Origin: Frankia alni | GTDB lineage: Bacteria; Actinomycetota; Actinomycetes; Frankiales; Frankiaceae | Direction of reading: 5' to 3' | Assembly: GCA_026225295.1 (NCBI GenBank) | Contig: JAMFSN010000038.1 | Coordinates: 1-35,949, forward strand | DNA length: 35,949 bases | Shown: one piece after another, positions 21,500-30,297 of the stretch | How the letters are laid out: every line of letters starts with the position of its first letter | How positions within the stretch are numbered: position 1 is the first letter of the stretch | Program-made: the position numbers and the translations under genes | The notes under the pieces: generated by a model | What the model was told of the DNA's origin: nothing | What the model saw: the letters and a program-made list of their open reading frames with translations, nothing else | The model's database searches: none

Positions 21500-22752
21500 A
21501 CAGCTTGACCAAGAACGCCGCGGCGGGCGGCGGGGCCGGCCCGGAGGTCGATCCGCGCCTGCTCGTCGCCGAGCCGGGCCTGCGGGGACTGGTGCAGACC
21601 GCCGGGGCGCGGCTGCGGGCCGGAGAGCTGGGTTCCCTGCCGGTCATCGTCGGCCTCATCGTCATCTGGACCGTCTTCCAGACCCAGAACTCGAACTTCC
21701 TGACCGCCAACAACCTGACCAACCTGAGCCTGCAGATGGCCGCGACCGGCACCATCGCGGTCGGCGTCTTCATGATCCTGCTGCTCGGCGAGATCGACCT
21801 GTCGGTCGGCTGGGTCAGCGGCCTGGCCGCCTCGGTGATGGCGGTGCTGGAGGTCAAACACGGCTGGAACCCGATCCTGGCGATCGTCGCGGCGATCGTC
21901 GTGGGCGCGGTCATCGGCGCGTTCCAGGGCTCGGTCTTCGCGGTTTTCGGGGTCCCGTCGTTCGTCGTCACCCTGGCCGGCTTCATCGCCTGGCAGGGTG
22001 TCCAGTTGAAGGTGCTCGGTACGGACGGCTCGATCAACCTGCCGACCAACGCGATCACGAAGCTGACGTCGACGTTCTTCACCGCCGCGACCGGCTGGGC
22101 GGTAGTGATCGTGATCGTGATCGTCTACGTGCTGGCCCAGCTCGTCGAGCTGCGCAGTCGGGTCGCGGCCGGGTTGCGGCCCCGGCCACCGGCCGAGATC
22201 GGCGTCCGCACCGCGACGATCGCCATCGCGCTGGTCGTCGCGGTCTGGGTGCTCAACCGGGACCGGGGTCTGCCGCTCGCCCTGGTGATCTTCGGTGGGC
22301 TCGTGTTCATCCTCGACCTGATCACCCGGAGGACGGCGTACGGGCGGCACGTGTACGCCCTGGGCGGCAACGTCGAGGCAACCCGCCGGGCGGGGATCAA
22401 CGTCCGGTTCATGCGGATCACGGTCTTCATGATCGGCTCCTCGCTGGCCGCGGTCGGCGGTGTCCTGGCCGCCTCGCGGGGCACGGCGGTCACCCAGTCC
22501 TCGGGTGGCAGCGACACCCTGCTGAACGCGATCGCCGCCGCGGTGATCGGCGGGACGAGCCTCTTCGGTGGCCGGGGGCGGGCCTGGTCGGCACTGCTTG
22601 GAATCCTTGTCATCCAGTCGATTTCGAACGGCATGGACCTGCTGGGCCTCGACCAGTCGATCAAATTCATCATCACCGGCGCGGTGCTGCTGGCCTCGGT
22701 GCTGCTCGACGCGGTGGCCCGCCGGGGCCGGCAGGCGGCCGGCCGGGGGTAG
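21496..22752 (+). CDS. xylH: Sugar ABC transporter permease, XylH type
   Basis: 418-residue inner-membrane permease of the branched-chain/ribose-type (BPD_transp_2) family. A 45-residue cytosolic N-terminus precedes about ten hydrophobic segments. Family hallmarks: TGTIAVGVFMILLLGEIDLSVGWVSGLAA, VVTLAGFIAWQGV, and the coupling-region sequence TAYGRHVYALGGNVEATRRAGINV, then AAAVIGGTSLFGGRGRAWSALLG near the C-terminus. A longer-than-usual loop (about residues 215-240, RSRVAAGLRPRPPAEIG) is typical of XylH as opposed to RbsC. GTG 21496 overlaps the xylG stop by 4 bases and has AAGGAGA 10 bases upstream, so production is coupled. Two hairpins follow the gene. Confidence 0.92.
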   Translation: MNSLTKNAAAGGGAGPEVDPRLLVAEPGLRGLVQTAGARLRAGELGSLPVIVGLIVIWTVFQTQNSNFLTANNLTNLSLQMAATGTIAVGVFMILLLGEIDLSVGWVSGLAASVMAVLEVKHGWNPILAIVAAIVVGAVIGAFQGSVFAVFGVPSFVVTLAGFIAWQGVQLKVLGTDGSINLPTNAITKLTSTFFTAATGWAVVIVIVIVYVLAQLVELRSRVAAGLRPRPPAEIGVRTATIAIALVVAVWVLNRDRGLPLALVIFGGLVFILDLITRRTAYGRHVYALGGNVEATRRAGINVRFMRITVFMIGSSLAAVGGVLAASRGTAVTQSSGGSDTLLNAIAAAVIGGTSLFGGRGRAWSALLGILVIQSISNGMDLLGLDQSIKFIITGAVLLASVLLDAVARRGRQAAGRG

Positions 22753-22770
22753 CGCGTTCGAGCCAGCGAC

Positions 22771-22812
22771 CGGTACCGCAAGCGCGTCACCTGCGTCGCG
22801 CCTGCGGTACCG
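22771..22812 (+). terminator. Hairpin ending the xyl operon
   Basis: CGGTACCGCA (22771-22780) pairs perfectly with TGCGGTACCG (22803-22812), and inside it GCGCG pairs with CGCGC after a single A/C mismatch, leaving a 10-base loop. It lies 18 bp past the xylH stop. There is no U-tract, as is common for actinobacterial terminators. Confidence 0.7.
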
Positions 22813-22854
22813 CGTCGGGTCCTCACCGACCCGCCCGAAGGCGGCCGGGTGACT

Positions 22855-22885
22855 GGACCACCGGCGGCCGGCCGCCGCGTGGTCC
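22855..22885. repeat. Second, near-perfect palindrome before dxs
   Basis: GGACCAC-CGGCGGCC (22855-22869) is followed directly by GGCCGCCG-C-GTGGTCC (22870-22885): fifteen pairs with one bulged C and no loop beyond what folding needs. It may be a second terminator or a bipartite protein-binding palindrome ahead of dxs. Confidence 0.55.
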
Positions 22886-23058
22886 GGAGTTCCGGGTCGG
22901 TGTCTTTCACATGACATTCCAGGCCCGGCCCCGGCGCGGCCGGATCGCGCGCATAAACTCTCGCGGAGCACGCGACGTGCGTCGACCGCCGGGACCGTGG
23001 GGGCCCCCGGCCGATCGGAGGACGGTCCGCGGTCCCCTGGGCGAACGGAGCGCAGCGA
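22886..23058 (+). promoter_or_regulatory. dxs upstream region
   Basis: A -10-like TAAACT lies at 22954-22959 with no good -35 at 17 bp, about 105 bp before the dxs start. GGAG at 23047-23050 is the likely ribosome site, 8 bases from GTG 23059. No thiamine riboswitch-like sequence is evident. Confidence 0.35.
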
Positions 23059-24978
23059 GTGCAGATCCTGCCGACCATCAGCAGTCCGCATGATCTCAAG
23101 AAACTGCCCGCCGAGGATCTCCCCGCACTGGCGGTCGAGATCCGCGACTTCCTGGTCCAGGCGGTGTCCCGTACCGGTGGCCACCTCGGGCCCAACCTCG
23201 GCGTGGTGGAACTGACGATCGCCCTGCACCGGGTCTTCGAGTCGCCCCGCGACCGGATCCTGTGGGACACCGGGCACCAGGCCTACGTCCACAAGATCCT
23301 CACCGGGCGCGCGGACGACTTCGACGGGCTCAAGCAGCGCGACGGGCTCTCGGGCTATCCCAGCCGGGCGGAGTCCGAGCACGACATCATTGAGAACTCG
23401 CACGCCTCCACGGCGCTGTCGTATGCCGACGGGCTGGCCAAGGCCTACGCCCTGCGGGGCGAGCAGCGGGCCGTCGTCGCGGTGGTCGGGGACGGCGCGC
23501 TGACCGGCGGCATGTGCTGGGAGGCGATCAACAACATCGCCGCGGCCGACCGCCCGGTGGTCATCGTCGTGAACGACAACGGCCGTTCCTACGCTCCGAC
23601 GATCGGTGGCCTGGCGGACCACCTGGCGTCGCTGCGGCTCGCGCCGGAGTACGAGCAGGTGCTCGACGTCGTCAAGAACGTCCTGAACCGCACGCCGCTG
23701 GTCGGTGCACCGCTCTACGACGCGTTGCACGGGATCAAGAAGGGCATCAAGGATGCCGTCACGCCGCAGGGCATGTTCGAGGACCTCGGGCTGAAATACG
23801 TCGGCCCGGTCGACGGGCACGACATCGTCGCGGTCGAGTCGGCGCTGAGCCGGGCGCGGGACTTCGGCGGTCCGGTGATCGTCCACGCGGTCACCCGTAA
23901 GGGCTTCGGCTACCAGCCCGCCGAGCAGGACGACGCGGACCGGTTCCACGGGGTCGGCATCATCGACCCGGTGACCGGCAAAGCCGTCTCGGCCAGCGCC
24001 CGGTCCTGGACCAGCGTGTTCTCCGAGGAGATCGTCGAGATCGGGCGCGAGCGGCCGGACGTCGTCACGCTCACGGCCGCGATGCTCCAGCCGGTGGGCC
24101 TCGGCGCGTTCGCCAAGGCGTTCCCCGACCGCGTCTTCGACGTCGGCATCGCCGAGCAGCACGCCGTCACCTCGGCCGCCGGGCTGGCCATGGGCGGGCT
24201 CAAGCCGGTCGTGTGCCTTTACGCGACGTTCCTGAACCGCGCCTTCGACCAGGTGCTGATGGACGTGGCCCTGCACGAGCTGCCGGTGACGTTCGTGCTT
24301 GACCGGGCCGGCGTCACGGGTGAGGACGGACCGTCCCACAACGGCATGTGGGATCTGTCCTTCCTCCAGCTCGTCCCCGGGCTCGCCATCGCGGCGCCGC
24401 GGGACGCCACCACCGTGCGGGAGGAGCTGCGCGAGGCGGTCGCGATGGAGACCGGCCCGAGCGTCGTGCGCTACCCGAAGGCCAAGGTCGGCCCGGACGT
24501 GCCGGCCATCGACCGGGTCGGCGGGGTCGACATCCTGTTCCGGGAACCGGCGGTCGCCCGGCACCGGGACGTCCTGCTCGTCTCGGCCGGCGCCATGGCC
24601 ACCACCTGCCTGGATGTCGCGGGCCGGGTGGCGGCCCAGGGCATCGGGATCACGGTGGTCGACCCGCGCTGGGTCAAGCCGCTCGACCCGGCCCTGGTGG
24701 ACCTGGCCCGCGAGCACAACCTGGTCGTTGTCGTCGAGGACAACGGGCGGGTCGGTGGGGTCGGCTCGATGCTCGCGCAGCTGCTGCGCGACAGCGATGT
24801 CGACGTTCCGTTGCGAGCCTTCGGCATTCCGCAGCGCTTCCTGCACCAGGGCAAGCGTGACGAGGTGCTGGTCGACGTCGGGCTGTCCGCCCAGGAGCTG
24901 GCCCGGGGCGTGGTCGAGGCGGTGGCCCGCACGCAGGCGGCCTTCGAGGACGACCACACCCGCGTCGAACAGGCCTGA
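23059..24978 (+). CDS. dxs: 1-deoxy-D-xylulose-5-phosphate synthase
   Basis: 639-residue thiamine-diphosphate enzyme condensing pyruvate and glyceraldehyde 3-phosphate, with CO2 release; first step of the MEP route to isoprenoids (quinones, carotenoids, hopanoids) and a supplier for thiamine and pyridoxal. Seen: H42 in [10 protein letters not shown]73 in [10 protein letters not shown], the TPP/Mg motif GDGALTGG at 144-151 with N173 (VNDNG), the proton-relay Glu366 in DVGIAEQH, and the transketolase C-terminal domain with [11 protein letters not shown]. Length is normal. One small oddity is MCWEAIN where MAWEALN is commoner. GTG 23059 is the start. It is the counterpart of Rv2682c, but here the xyl island sits between it and the methyltransferase gene. 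Confidence 0.97.
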   Translation: MQILPTISSPHDLKKLPAEDLPALAVEIRDFLVQAVSRTGGHLGPNLGVVELTIALHRVFESPRDRILWDTGHQAYVHKILTGRADDFDGLKQRDGLSGYPSRAESEHDIIENSHASTALSYADGLAKAYALRGEQRAVVAVVGDGALTGGMCWEAINNIAAADRPVVIVVNDNGRSYAPTIGGLADHLASLRLAPEYEQVLDVVKNVLNRTPLVGAPLYDALHGIKKGIKDAVTPQGMFEDLGLKYVGPVDGHDIVAVESALSRARDFGGPVIVHAVTRKGFGYQPAEQDDADRFHGVGIIDPVTGKAVSASARSWTSVFSEEIVEIGRERPDVVTLTAAMLQPVGLGAFAKAFPDRVFDVGIAEQHAVTSAAGLAMGGLKPVVCLYATFLNRAFDQVLMDVALHELPVTFVLDRAGVTGEDGPSHNGMWDLSFLQLVPGLAIAAPRDATTVREELREAVAMETGPSVVRYPKAKVGPDVPAIDRVGGVDILFREPAVARHRDVLLVSAGAMATTCLDVAGRVAAQGIGITVVDPRWVKPLDPALVDLAREHNLVVVVEDNGRVGGVGSMLAQLLRDSDVDVPLRAFGIPQRFLHQGKRDEVLVDVGLSAQELARGVVEAVARTQAAFEDDHTRVEQA

Positions 24979-24985
24979 GTCGGGT

Positions 24986-25019
24986 CCGGGCCGCCGGGCG
25001 ACAGCGCGCGGCGGCCCGG
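24986..25019 (+). terminator. Hairpin after dxs
   Basis: CCGGGCCGCC (24986-24995) and GGCGGCCCGG (25010-25019) pair perfectly over 10 bp around a 14-base loop, 8 bp past the dxs stop. There is no U-tract. Confidence 0.6.
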
Positions 25020-25071
25020 CTCGCGGGGGCGCGGCACAGCGGTCCGGGCGGCGGTCGTTACGCTTCACGGT

Positions 25072-26181
25072 GTGCAGCAGGACGACGCCCAGCGCGGTTC
25101 CGACCCTTCCGGGGACGCCGTGGTCCCGGACCCGGCCGTCGCCGCCCCGGCCCGGCACTGGTCGGCGTCGCCGCGTAAGCGGTCGATCCGCTGGTGGTTG
25201 GTACGGGGCGCCCTCCTGGTCGCTCTCGTTCTGCTCGCCCTGACCCTGGCCGATGAATGGCACAAGGTCTCGGCGTCGTTCCACGAGCTGACCGTGCTCG
25301 GCATCATCGGCTCCGGCGTGATGACCGTGCTGGCCGTCGGGACGACGGTGCTGGCCTGGCGGGTCCTCCTGATCGGGCTGGGTGCCCACCTGCCGTTGCG
25401 GGCCGCGGTCCGCGTCTTTTTCGTCGGGCAGATCGGCAAGTACATCCCCGGCAGCGTGTGGCCGGTGCTGGCTCAGGTGGAGCTGTCCCGCGACTACGGC
25501 GTCGGGCGGGCCGAGTCGGCCTCCGCGAGCCTGGTCGTCCTGGCCCTGGCCGTCCCCAGCGGCGGGGTGGTAGCGGCGGCCACGCTGCCGTTCGTCTCGG
25601 CGTCCGCTCTGCGGCACTACTGGTGGGCGTTGCTGGCCATTCCGGTCTTCCTGGTCGTCCTGCATCCGAAGGTGCTCAGTCGGCTGCTGGCGCTCGCGGC
25701 CCGGGTGCTCAAGCGGCCCGCCCTCACCCAGCCGCTGGCCATGCGGCACGTACTGACCGCGGCGGGCTGGCTGATGCTCGGGTTCCTCTTCTACGGCGTG
25801 GCCACCTGGCTGATCGGGCGCGACCTGCACCCCAAGGGCGGCGATGGCCGGCTGATTCTGCTGTCGATCGGCGCTTACGCCCTGGCCTGGACGGCCGGCT
25901 TCCTGATCATCGTGCTGCCGGCCGGTGCCGGCGTGCGCGAGGCGGTGCTCGTCCTCGCGCTGTCGCCCGCTCTGCCCAAGGGGCCGGCGCTGCTGGTCGC
26001 GGTGGTCGCCCGCCTGCTGGCCACCATCGCCGACCTCATCTGGGCCGGGATCGGGTTCAGCCTGCGGCCGCGCACGCCGGCCGACCCGGACGGGGTCGTC
26101 GGCGGTGCGCCACCGACGGACCCGGGCCCGGACGGTCCGCGCGGCGCGCCGGAAGCGGCCGGCGCGGCTGCCCGCGGCTGA
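25072..26181 (+). CDS. UPF0104/LPG-synthase-type transmembrane protein
   Basis: 369-residue polytopic membrane protein of the lysylphosphatidylglycerol-synthase TM (UPF0104, AglD-like) family. About eight hydrophobic segments span residues 40-335. Family signatures are FFVGQIGKYIPGSVWPVLAQVELSR at about residues 117-141 and the PAGAGVREAVLVLAL element at about residues 283-297. There is no aminoacyl-phosphatidylglycerol synthase catalytic domain, so it is not MprF; relatives in other phyla act on lipid-linked glycans, and the role here is unknown. It has a charged 38-residue N-terminus and a Pro/Gly-rich C-terminal tail. TACGCT at 25059-25064 is 7 bases before GTG 25072, with no ribosome site, so leaderless expression is likely. 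Confidence 0.85.
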   Translation: MQQDDAQRGSDPSGDAVVPDPAVAAPARHWSASPRKRSIRWWLVRGALLVALVLLALTLADEWHKVSASFHELTVLGIIGSGVMTVLAVGTTVLAWRVLLIGLGAHLPLRAAVRVFFVGQIGKYIPGSVWPVLAQVELSRDYGVGRAESASASLVVLALAVPSGGVVAAATLPFVSASALRHYWWALLAIPVFLVVLHPKVLSRLLALAARVLKRPALTQPLAMRHVLTAAGWLMLGFLFYGVATWLIGRDLHPKGGDGRLILLSIGAYALAWTAGFLIIVLPAGAGVREAVLVLALSPALPKGPALLVAVVARLLATIADLIWAGIGFSLRPRTPADPDGVVGGAPPTDPGPDGPRGAPEAAGAAARG

Positions 26182-26207
26182 CCCTGCGCCTGAATCGGCA
26201 CCGACCC

Positions 26208-26687
26208 TCATCGGCGGTTCACCACCCGTAGGCCCCGACCGACCCGCCACGACTCGATCACCAAGTGATCGACGTTCGGGCGGATGCTGGCCAGCTCGGT
26301 CACGTCGAGGTGGAACAGCTCGAACGGCTCCGGAACGTCCATCCCGCGATGCTCGCGCCAGGCCGTCTGGTACCGCTCGCGCACCGCTCCGGTCGCCGCG
26401 ACCGCCCGCCCGGTGATCTTAACGTCCCCGTCGTGCACGTCCTTGTCGACGGTGGCGTTGTGCAACGCGCAGCGGGGGTCGCGGTGCAGGTCCCGGGCCT
26501 TCAGGGAACCCGCCATCATCCCGAGCCACAGCTCGTCCAGCGCGAAGAGCGGCTCGATGCCGCTGATGCGCGGGAAGCCGTCCGACCGCAGGGTGGCCAG
26601 CAGTCCGAGGCCGTGGGCCTCGAACCGGGCCCGGACGGCGTCGGCCAGCTGGGGGGCGGCGGTGGTGGCATCGGTCCAGGAAGTCAT
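26208..26687 (-). CDS. Pyridoxamine 5'-phosphate oxidase-like flavin/F420-binding protein
   Basis: 159-residue split-barrel protein. Recognisable parts are LGLLATLRSDGFPRISGIEPLFALDELWLGMMAGSLKARDLHRDPRCALHNATVD, where the two strands and the SLKARDL loop would hold the phosphate of FMN or F420, then VKITGRAVAA and a C-terminal strand LVIESWRVGRG. Members reduce small substrates or bind haem breakdown products; no substrate can be assigned. ATG 26687 is chosen as the family-like start; ATG 26699 and 26717 are in frame upstream. It lies convergent to the UPF0104-like gene, 26 bp away, and is alone on its strand here. Confidence 0.78.
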   Translation of the reverse strand: MTSWTDATTAAPQLADAVRARFEAHGLGLLATLRSDGFPRISGIEPLFALDELWLGMMAGSLKARDLHRDPRCALHNATVDKDVHDGDVKITGRAVAATGAVRERYQTAWREHRGMDVPEPFELFHLDVTELASIRPNVDHLVIESWRVGRGLRVVNRR

Positions 26688-26812
26688 GACCGGGATCATG
26701 GCTCGCGGGTCCGACAATTTCGGGTTCGTCCGCCTGGATTGCGCTCGGGTCAGCGTCAGCGCGACGTATGAGCCGCCCTGACGCCGACGCGACGCGCAGG
26801 AAGTGCCGGGCC

Positions 26813-26840
26813 GACGCGACCGTCCGGAGCGGGCCGCGTC
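26813..26840 (-). terminator. Hairpin overlapping the fadB stop
   Basis: GACGCGACC (26813-26821) and GGCCGCGTC (26832-26840) pair over 9 positions with one wobble on the minus-strand RNA, around a 10-base loop. The stem includes two bases of the fadB stop codon. Terminator function is inferred. Confidence 0.4.
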
Positions 26841-29010
26841 AGGGCAGCGTGGCCACGCCCGGGGGAGTGAAGCGACCGCCGGTGACCCGCTCGCTGACGC
26901 CTGAGCGGTCCAGGAACGGCGTGATCCCGCCCAGGTGGAACGGCCAACCGGCGCCGAGAATCATGCACAGGTCGACGTCCTGGGGGGCCGCGACGACCTT
27001 CTCGTCGAGCAGCAGGCGGATCTCCTGGGCGAGGGCCTCCAGGGCGTTCTCGCGGACCTGGTCGCCGGTCAGCGCGGTACCGCCGGGCCCGGTCCGGATC
27101 TGCGTCGCGACCTCCTCGTCCACGGTCCCGTCGGCCTGGTAGACGCTGGTCCGGCCGGCGGCGACCATCCGGGCCAGGCCGGCCGGGTCGCGGAACCGGT
27201 CGCCGAACTCGCCGTGCAGCGTCTGGGCGACGTGCAACGCGACGGCCGGGCCGACCAGTGACAGCAGCACCAGCGGCGACATCGGCAGCCCGAGGGGTTC
27301 CAGGGCCTGGTCGGCCACCGCGATGGGCGTGCCGCTCTCGACCCCGGCCAGCACCTCGCCCATGAACCGGGTGAGCAGGCGGTTGACCACGAAAGCCGGA
27401 GCGTCGGCGACCAGCACGGCGTTCTTGCGCAGCTTCTTCGCGACGGCCAGCGTGGTGGCCACCGAAGCGTCGTCGGTCTTTGCCGCGCGGACCACCTCGA
27501 CCAGCGGCAGCACCGCCACCGGGTTGAAGAAGTGCAGGCCGGCGACCCGCTCGGGGTGGGTCAGATCGGCGGCCATGGCCGTCACCGACAGGGACGAGGT
27601 GTTGGTCAGGAGCAGCGCTTCGGGCCCGACTACCGCCTCGACCTCGGCCAGGACCTGCTTCTTGATCTTCAGGTCCTCGAACACCGCCTCGATGACGAGA
27701 TCGGCGTCCGCGAACGCGTCCTTGGTCAGCGACCCGGTGACCAGGGTCTTGAGCCGGGTGGCGGCGTCGGGGCCGATGCGCCCGCGCAGCAGGAGCCCGT
27801 CGATCTCGTCGTGGACGTGGCCGACGCCCTTGTCGAGCCGGCCGGCGTCCAGGTCGGTCAGCACGACCGGCACCTCGAGGCGCTGGGCGAACAGCAGCGC
27901 CAGCTGGGCGGCCATCAGCCCGGCGCCGACCACCCCGACCTTGGTCACCGGCCGGGCCAGCGAACGGTCCGGCCCGCCGACGGGCCGCTTGGCGCGTTTC
28001 TGGACCAGGTCGAACGCGTACAGGCTGGCCTGGAGCTCCTCGCCGGCGCCGAGGTCGGCCAGGACCTCGTCCTCAGCGGCGAATCCGGCCTCCAGCGCCG
28101 CCAGGGCGGCGGAGCCGTCCCCCAGCCCGCTGGTCTCAGCTGACTCGATGAGGTCGAGCGCCCGGTAGGGGGCCGGCGCGGCGCCGTGCAGCCGGGCGTC
28201 GGCCAGCTGCCGGCCCCGGGCCACGGCCGCCGCCCAGGCGGCCCCGCGTTCGACGCGCGGCCGGGTGGCCGTCGGGTCGGTCTCGCCGCGCAGTACGGCG
28301 CCGGCCCACCGCAGGGACTCCTCCAGGAAGTCGGCCGGTTCCAACAGTCGGTCGACGATGCCCAGCTCGGTGGCCTGGGCCGGCTTGAGCATCCGGTTCT
28401 GGCTGAGCGGGTTCTCGATGATCACGGTGACGGCCCGGTCGGCCCCGATCAGCGGGGCCAGCAGCTGGGTGCCACCCCAGGCCGGCACCAGGCCGAGTGC
28501 CACCTCGGGCAGCGCGACCGCGGCCACGTCCGTGGACATCGTGCGGTAGTCGCAGTGCAGCGCGAGCTCCAGACCGCCACCCATCGCGGCCCCGTTGACC
28601 AGGGCGAACGTCGGGACCCGGCGATCGCCGAGCTGGCCGGCGCCGACCCGGCGCAGGACCCGGTGGCCGAGCCGGCCAAGCTCCAGCAGCCGGGGTCGGA
28701 CGTCGGTCGTGGCCGGGATCGACGACCGGTACGACAGGTCCGCGCCCACCGAGAAGATGAACGGCTTGCCGGTCACCGCGACCGCGGCGACCCCGGGCTG
28801 ATGGGCCGTGATGTCGTCCATGGCCGCGTCGAGGGCGTAGAGACCGCCGGGGCCGAACGTGTTCGGCCGGGTGTGGTCGAAGCCGTTGTCCAACGTGATC
28901 AGCGCGAGCGGGCCGGCGACCCCGGGCAGGTCCAGGTACCGGACGAGCGCCCGGGTCACGACCTCGTCCGGGTAGTCCAGCTTCGGGGCGTCCAGCTTCG
29001 GTGCCGGCAT
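26839..29010 (-). CDS. fadB: Fatty-acid oxidation complex alpha subunit (enoyl-CoA hydratase/3-hydroxyacyl-CoA dehydrogenase)
   Basis: 723-residue bifunctional enzyme for steps two and three of beta-oxidation, working with FadA. The crotonase domain (about residues 30-300) retains both catalytic glutamates: E148 in AMGGGLELALHCDYR and E169 in VALPEVALGLVP. The Rossmann motif VGVVGAGLMAAQLALLF begins near 358; GAGLMA replaces the common GAGMMG. The dehydrogenase His is in GLHFFNPVAVLPLVEVV, and two 3HCDH C-terminal domains follow. Length and build match M. tuberculosis FadB (Rv0860). ATG 29010 shares its A with the fadA stop (TAATG), and GGGAG lies 8 bases upstream, so translation is coupled to fadA. 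Confidence 0.93.
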   Translation of the reverse strand: MPAPKLDAPKLDYPDEVVTRALVRYLDLPGVAGPLALITLDNGFDHTRPNTFGPGGLYALDAAMDDITAHQPGVAAVAVTGKPFIFSVGADLSYRSSIPATTDVRPRLLELGRLGHRVLRRVGAGQLGDRRVPTFALVNGAAMGGGLELALHCDYRTMSTDVAAVALPEVALGLVPAWGGTQLLAPLIGADRAVTVIIENPLSQNRMLKPAQATELGIVDRLLEPADFLEESLRWAGAVLRGETDPTATRPRVERGAAWAAAVARGRQLADARLHGAAPAPYRALDLIESAETSGLGDGSAALAALEAGFAAEDEVLADLGAGEELQASLYAFDLVQKRAKRPVGGPDRSLARPVTKVGVVGAGLMAAQLALLFAQRLEVPVVLTDLDAGRLDKGVGHVHDEIDGLLLRGRIGPDAATRLKTLVTGSLTKDAFADADLVIEAVFEDLKIKKQVLAEVEAVVGPEALLLTNTSSLSVTAMAADLTHPERVAGLHFFNPVAVLPLVEVVRAAKTDDASVATTLAVAKKLRKNAVLVADAPAFVVNRLLTRFMGEVLAGVESGTPIAVADQALEPLGLPMSPLVLLSLVGPAVALHVAQTLHGEFGDRFRDPAGLARMVAAGRTSVYQADGTVDEEVATQIRTGPGGTALTGDQVRENALEALAQEIRLLLDEKVVAAPQDVDLCMILGAGWPFHLGGITPFLDRSGVSERVTGGRFTPPGVATLP

Positions 29011-30218
29011 TACTTGGCTCCCTCGTAGGCGGGGTTCTCCCAGATGGTGGTCGCGCCCATGCCGAGGCCGACGCACATCGCGGTGATGCCGTACCGGACC
29101 TCGGGGTGCTCACCGAACTCCCGGGCCAGCTGCGTCATCAGCCGCACGCCGCTGGAGGCCAGCGGGTGGCCGAGCGCGATCGCGCCGCCGTAAGGATTCA
29201 CCCGGGGGTCCTCGTCGTCGATCCCGAAGTGGTCGAGGAACGCGATGACCTGGACCGCGAACGCCTCGTTGAGCTCGAACAGCCCGATGTCCCCGATGGA
29301 CAGGCCGGTGCGGGCCAGCGCCTTCTCGGTGGACGGGATCGGCCCGACCCCCATCACGGCCGGGTCGACCCCGGCGAAGCCGAAGCCGACCAGGTGCATC
29401 TTGGCCGACAGCCCCAGTTCCGCGGCGATGTCGCCGGCGGCCAGTACGCAGCCGGTGGCGCCGTCGTTGATCCCGGCCGCGTTGCCGGCCGTCACCCGGC
29501 CGTGCGGGCGGAACGGGGTCTTGAGGGCGGCCAGACCCTCCCGGGTCGTGCCCGGCCGGGGCGGCTCGTCGCTGCTGACCAGGTCCCACCCGGTGTCGGC
29601 GTGGCGGGCGGCCACCGGCACCAGATCCGGCTGGATCTGGCCGTTGGCGTAGGCCTTGGCCACCTTCTGCTGGGAGGCGACGGCGAACGCGTCGCACCGG
29701 TCCTTGGTGATGTTCGGATAGCGGTCGTGCAGGTTCTCGGCGGTCGACCCCATGACCAGCGCCGACGGGTCGACCAGCTTCTCGGACAGGAACCGGGGGT
29801 TCGGGTCGACGCCCTCGCCCATCGGGTGGCGACCCATGTGCTCGACCCCGCCGGCGATCGCGATGTCGTACGCGCCGATCCCGATCGCGGACGCCGTGGT
29901 CGTGACGGCCGTGACGGCGCCGGCGCACATCCGGTCGATGGCGTAGCCGGGGACGGACCGGGGGAGGCCGGCCAGGATCCCGGCCGACCGGCCGATGGTC
30001 AGGCCCTGGTCGCCGATCTGGGTGGTGGCCGCGATGGCGACCTCGTCGATCTTCTCGGGGGGCAGCGACGGATTGCGGCGCAGCAGCTCCCGGATGACCT
30101 TGACGATGAGATCATCGGCCCGGGTCTCGGCGTAGACGCCCTTGGCCTTCCCGAACGGGGTGCGGACGCCGTCCACGAAGACGACATCGCGGACGGAACC
30201 TGCGGCGGAACGGAACAC
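29010..30218 (-). CDS. fadA: Acetyl-CoA acyltransferase (3-ketoacyl-CoA thiolase)
   Basis: 402-residue degradative thiolase, the last step of each beta-oxidation round, cleaving 3-ketoacyl-CoA with CoA. The nucleophile is Cys98 in DRMCAGAVTAV; His351 in NPYGGAIALGHPLASSG and Cys382 in AMCVGLGMG complete the site. The N-terminal VFVDGVRTPFGKAKG is typical. It should form the beta part of a FadA2B2 complex with the product of the next gene. GTG 30218 has GGGAGG four bases upstream, clearly deciding the start. The promoter region carries a perfect 9+9 palindrome at 30278-30297, and a -10-like TAGGGT lies 40-50 bp upstream of the start. Confidence 0.95.
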   Translation of the reverse strand: MFRSAAGSVRDVVFVDGVRTPFGKAKGVYAETRADDLIVKVIRELLRRNPSLPPEKIDEVAIAATTQIGDQGLTIGRSAGILAGLPRSVPGYAIDRMCAGAVTAVTTTASAIGIGAYDIAIAGGVEHMGRHPMGEGVDPNPRFLSEKLVDPSALVMGSTAENLHDRYPNITKDRCDAFAVASQQKVAKAYANGQIQPDLVPVAARHADTGWDLVSSDEPPRPGTTREGLAALKTPFRPHGRVTAGNAAGINDGATGCVLAAGDIAAELGLSAKMHLVGFGFAGVDPAVMGVGPIPSTEKALARTGLSIGDIGLFELNEAFAVQVIAFLDHFGIDDEDPRVNPYGGAIALGHPLASSGVRLMTQLAREFGEHPEVRYGITAMCVGLGMGATTIWENPAYEGAK

Positions 30219-30265
30219 GGCGCCTCCCGGGGTGGACGGCCGCCCGGCATCGTGGCGGCCCCACC

Positions 30266-30297
30266 ACCCTACGCCAGGAGTTACCCACGGGTAACTC
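30266..30297 (-). promoter_or_regulatory. fadAB promoter with palindromic operator
   Basis: GAGTTACCC-AC-GGGTAACTC (30278-30297) is a perfect 9-bp inverted repeat. Read on the minus strand, TTACCC lies 17 bp before TAGGGT (30266-30271), a plausible -35/-10 pair, so the palindrome covers the -35 and spacer. This is the geometry of repression by a TetR- or GntR-type acyl-CoA-responsive regulator. No regulator gene is in the window and I cannot name the protein. Confidence 0.65.

Noticed and set aside
25072-26181. Full lysylphosphatidylglycerol synthase (MprF/LysX)
   Set aside because: Only the membrane domain is present; the aminoacyltransferase domain is absent.
20782-26250. A 1822-codon open frame on the minus strand over xylGH, dxs and the UPF0104-like gene
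   Set aside because: It is antisense to clear enzymes with intact active sites, has His/Asp/Arg/Gly-rich shadow composition and no motif; a high-GC artefact.
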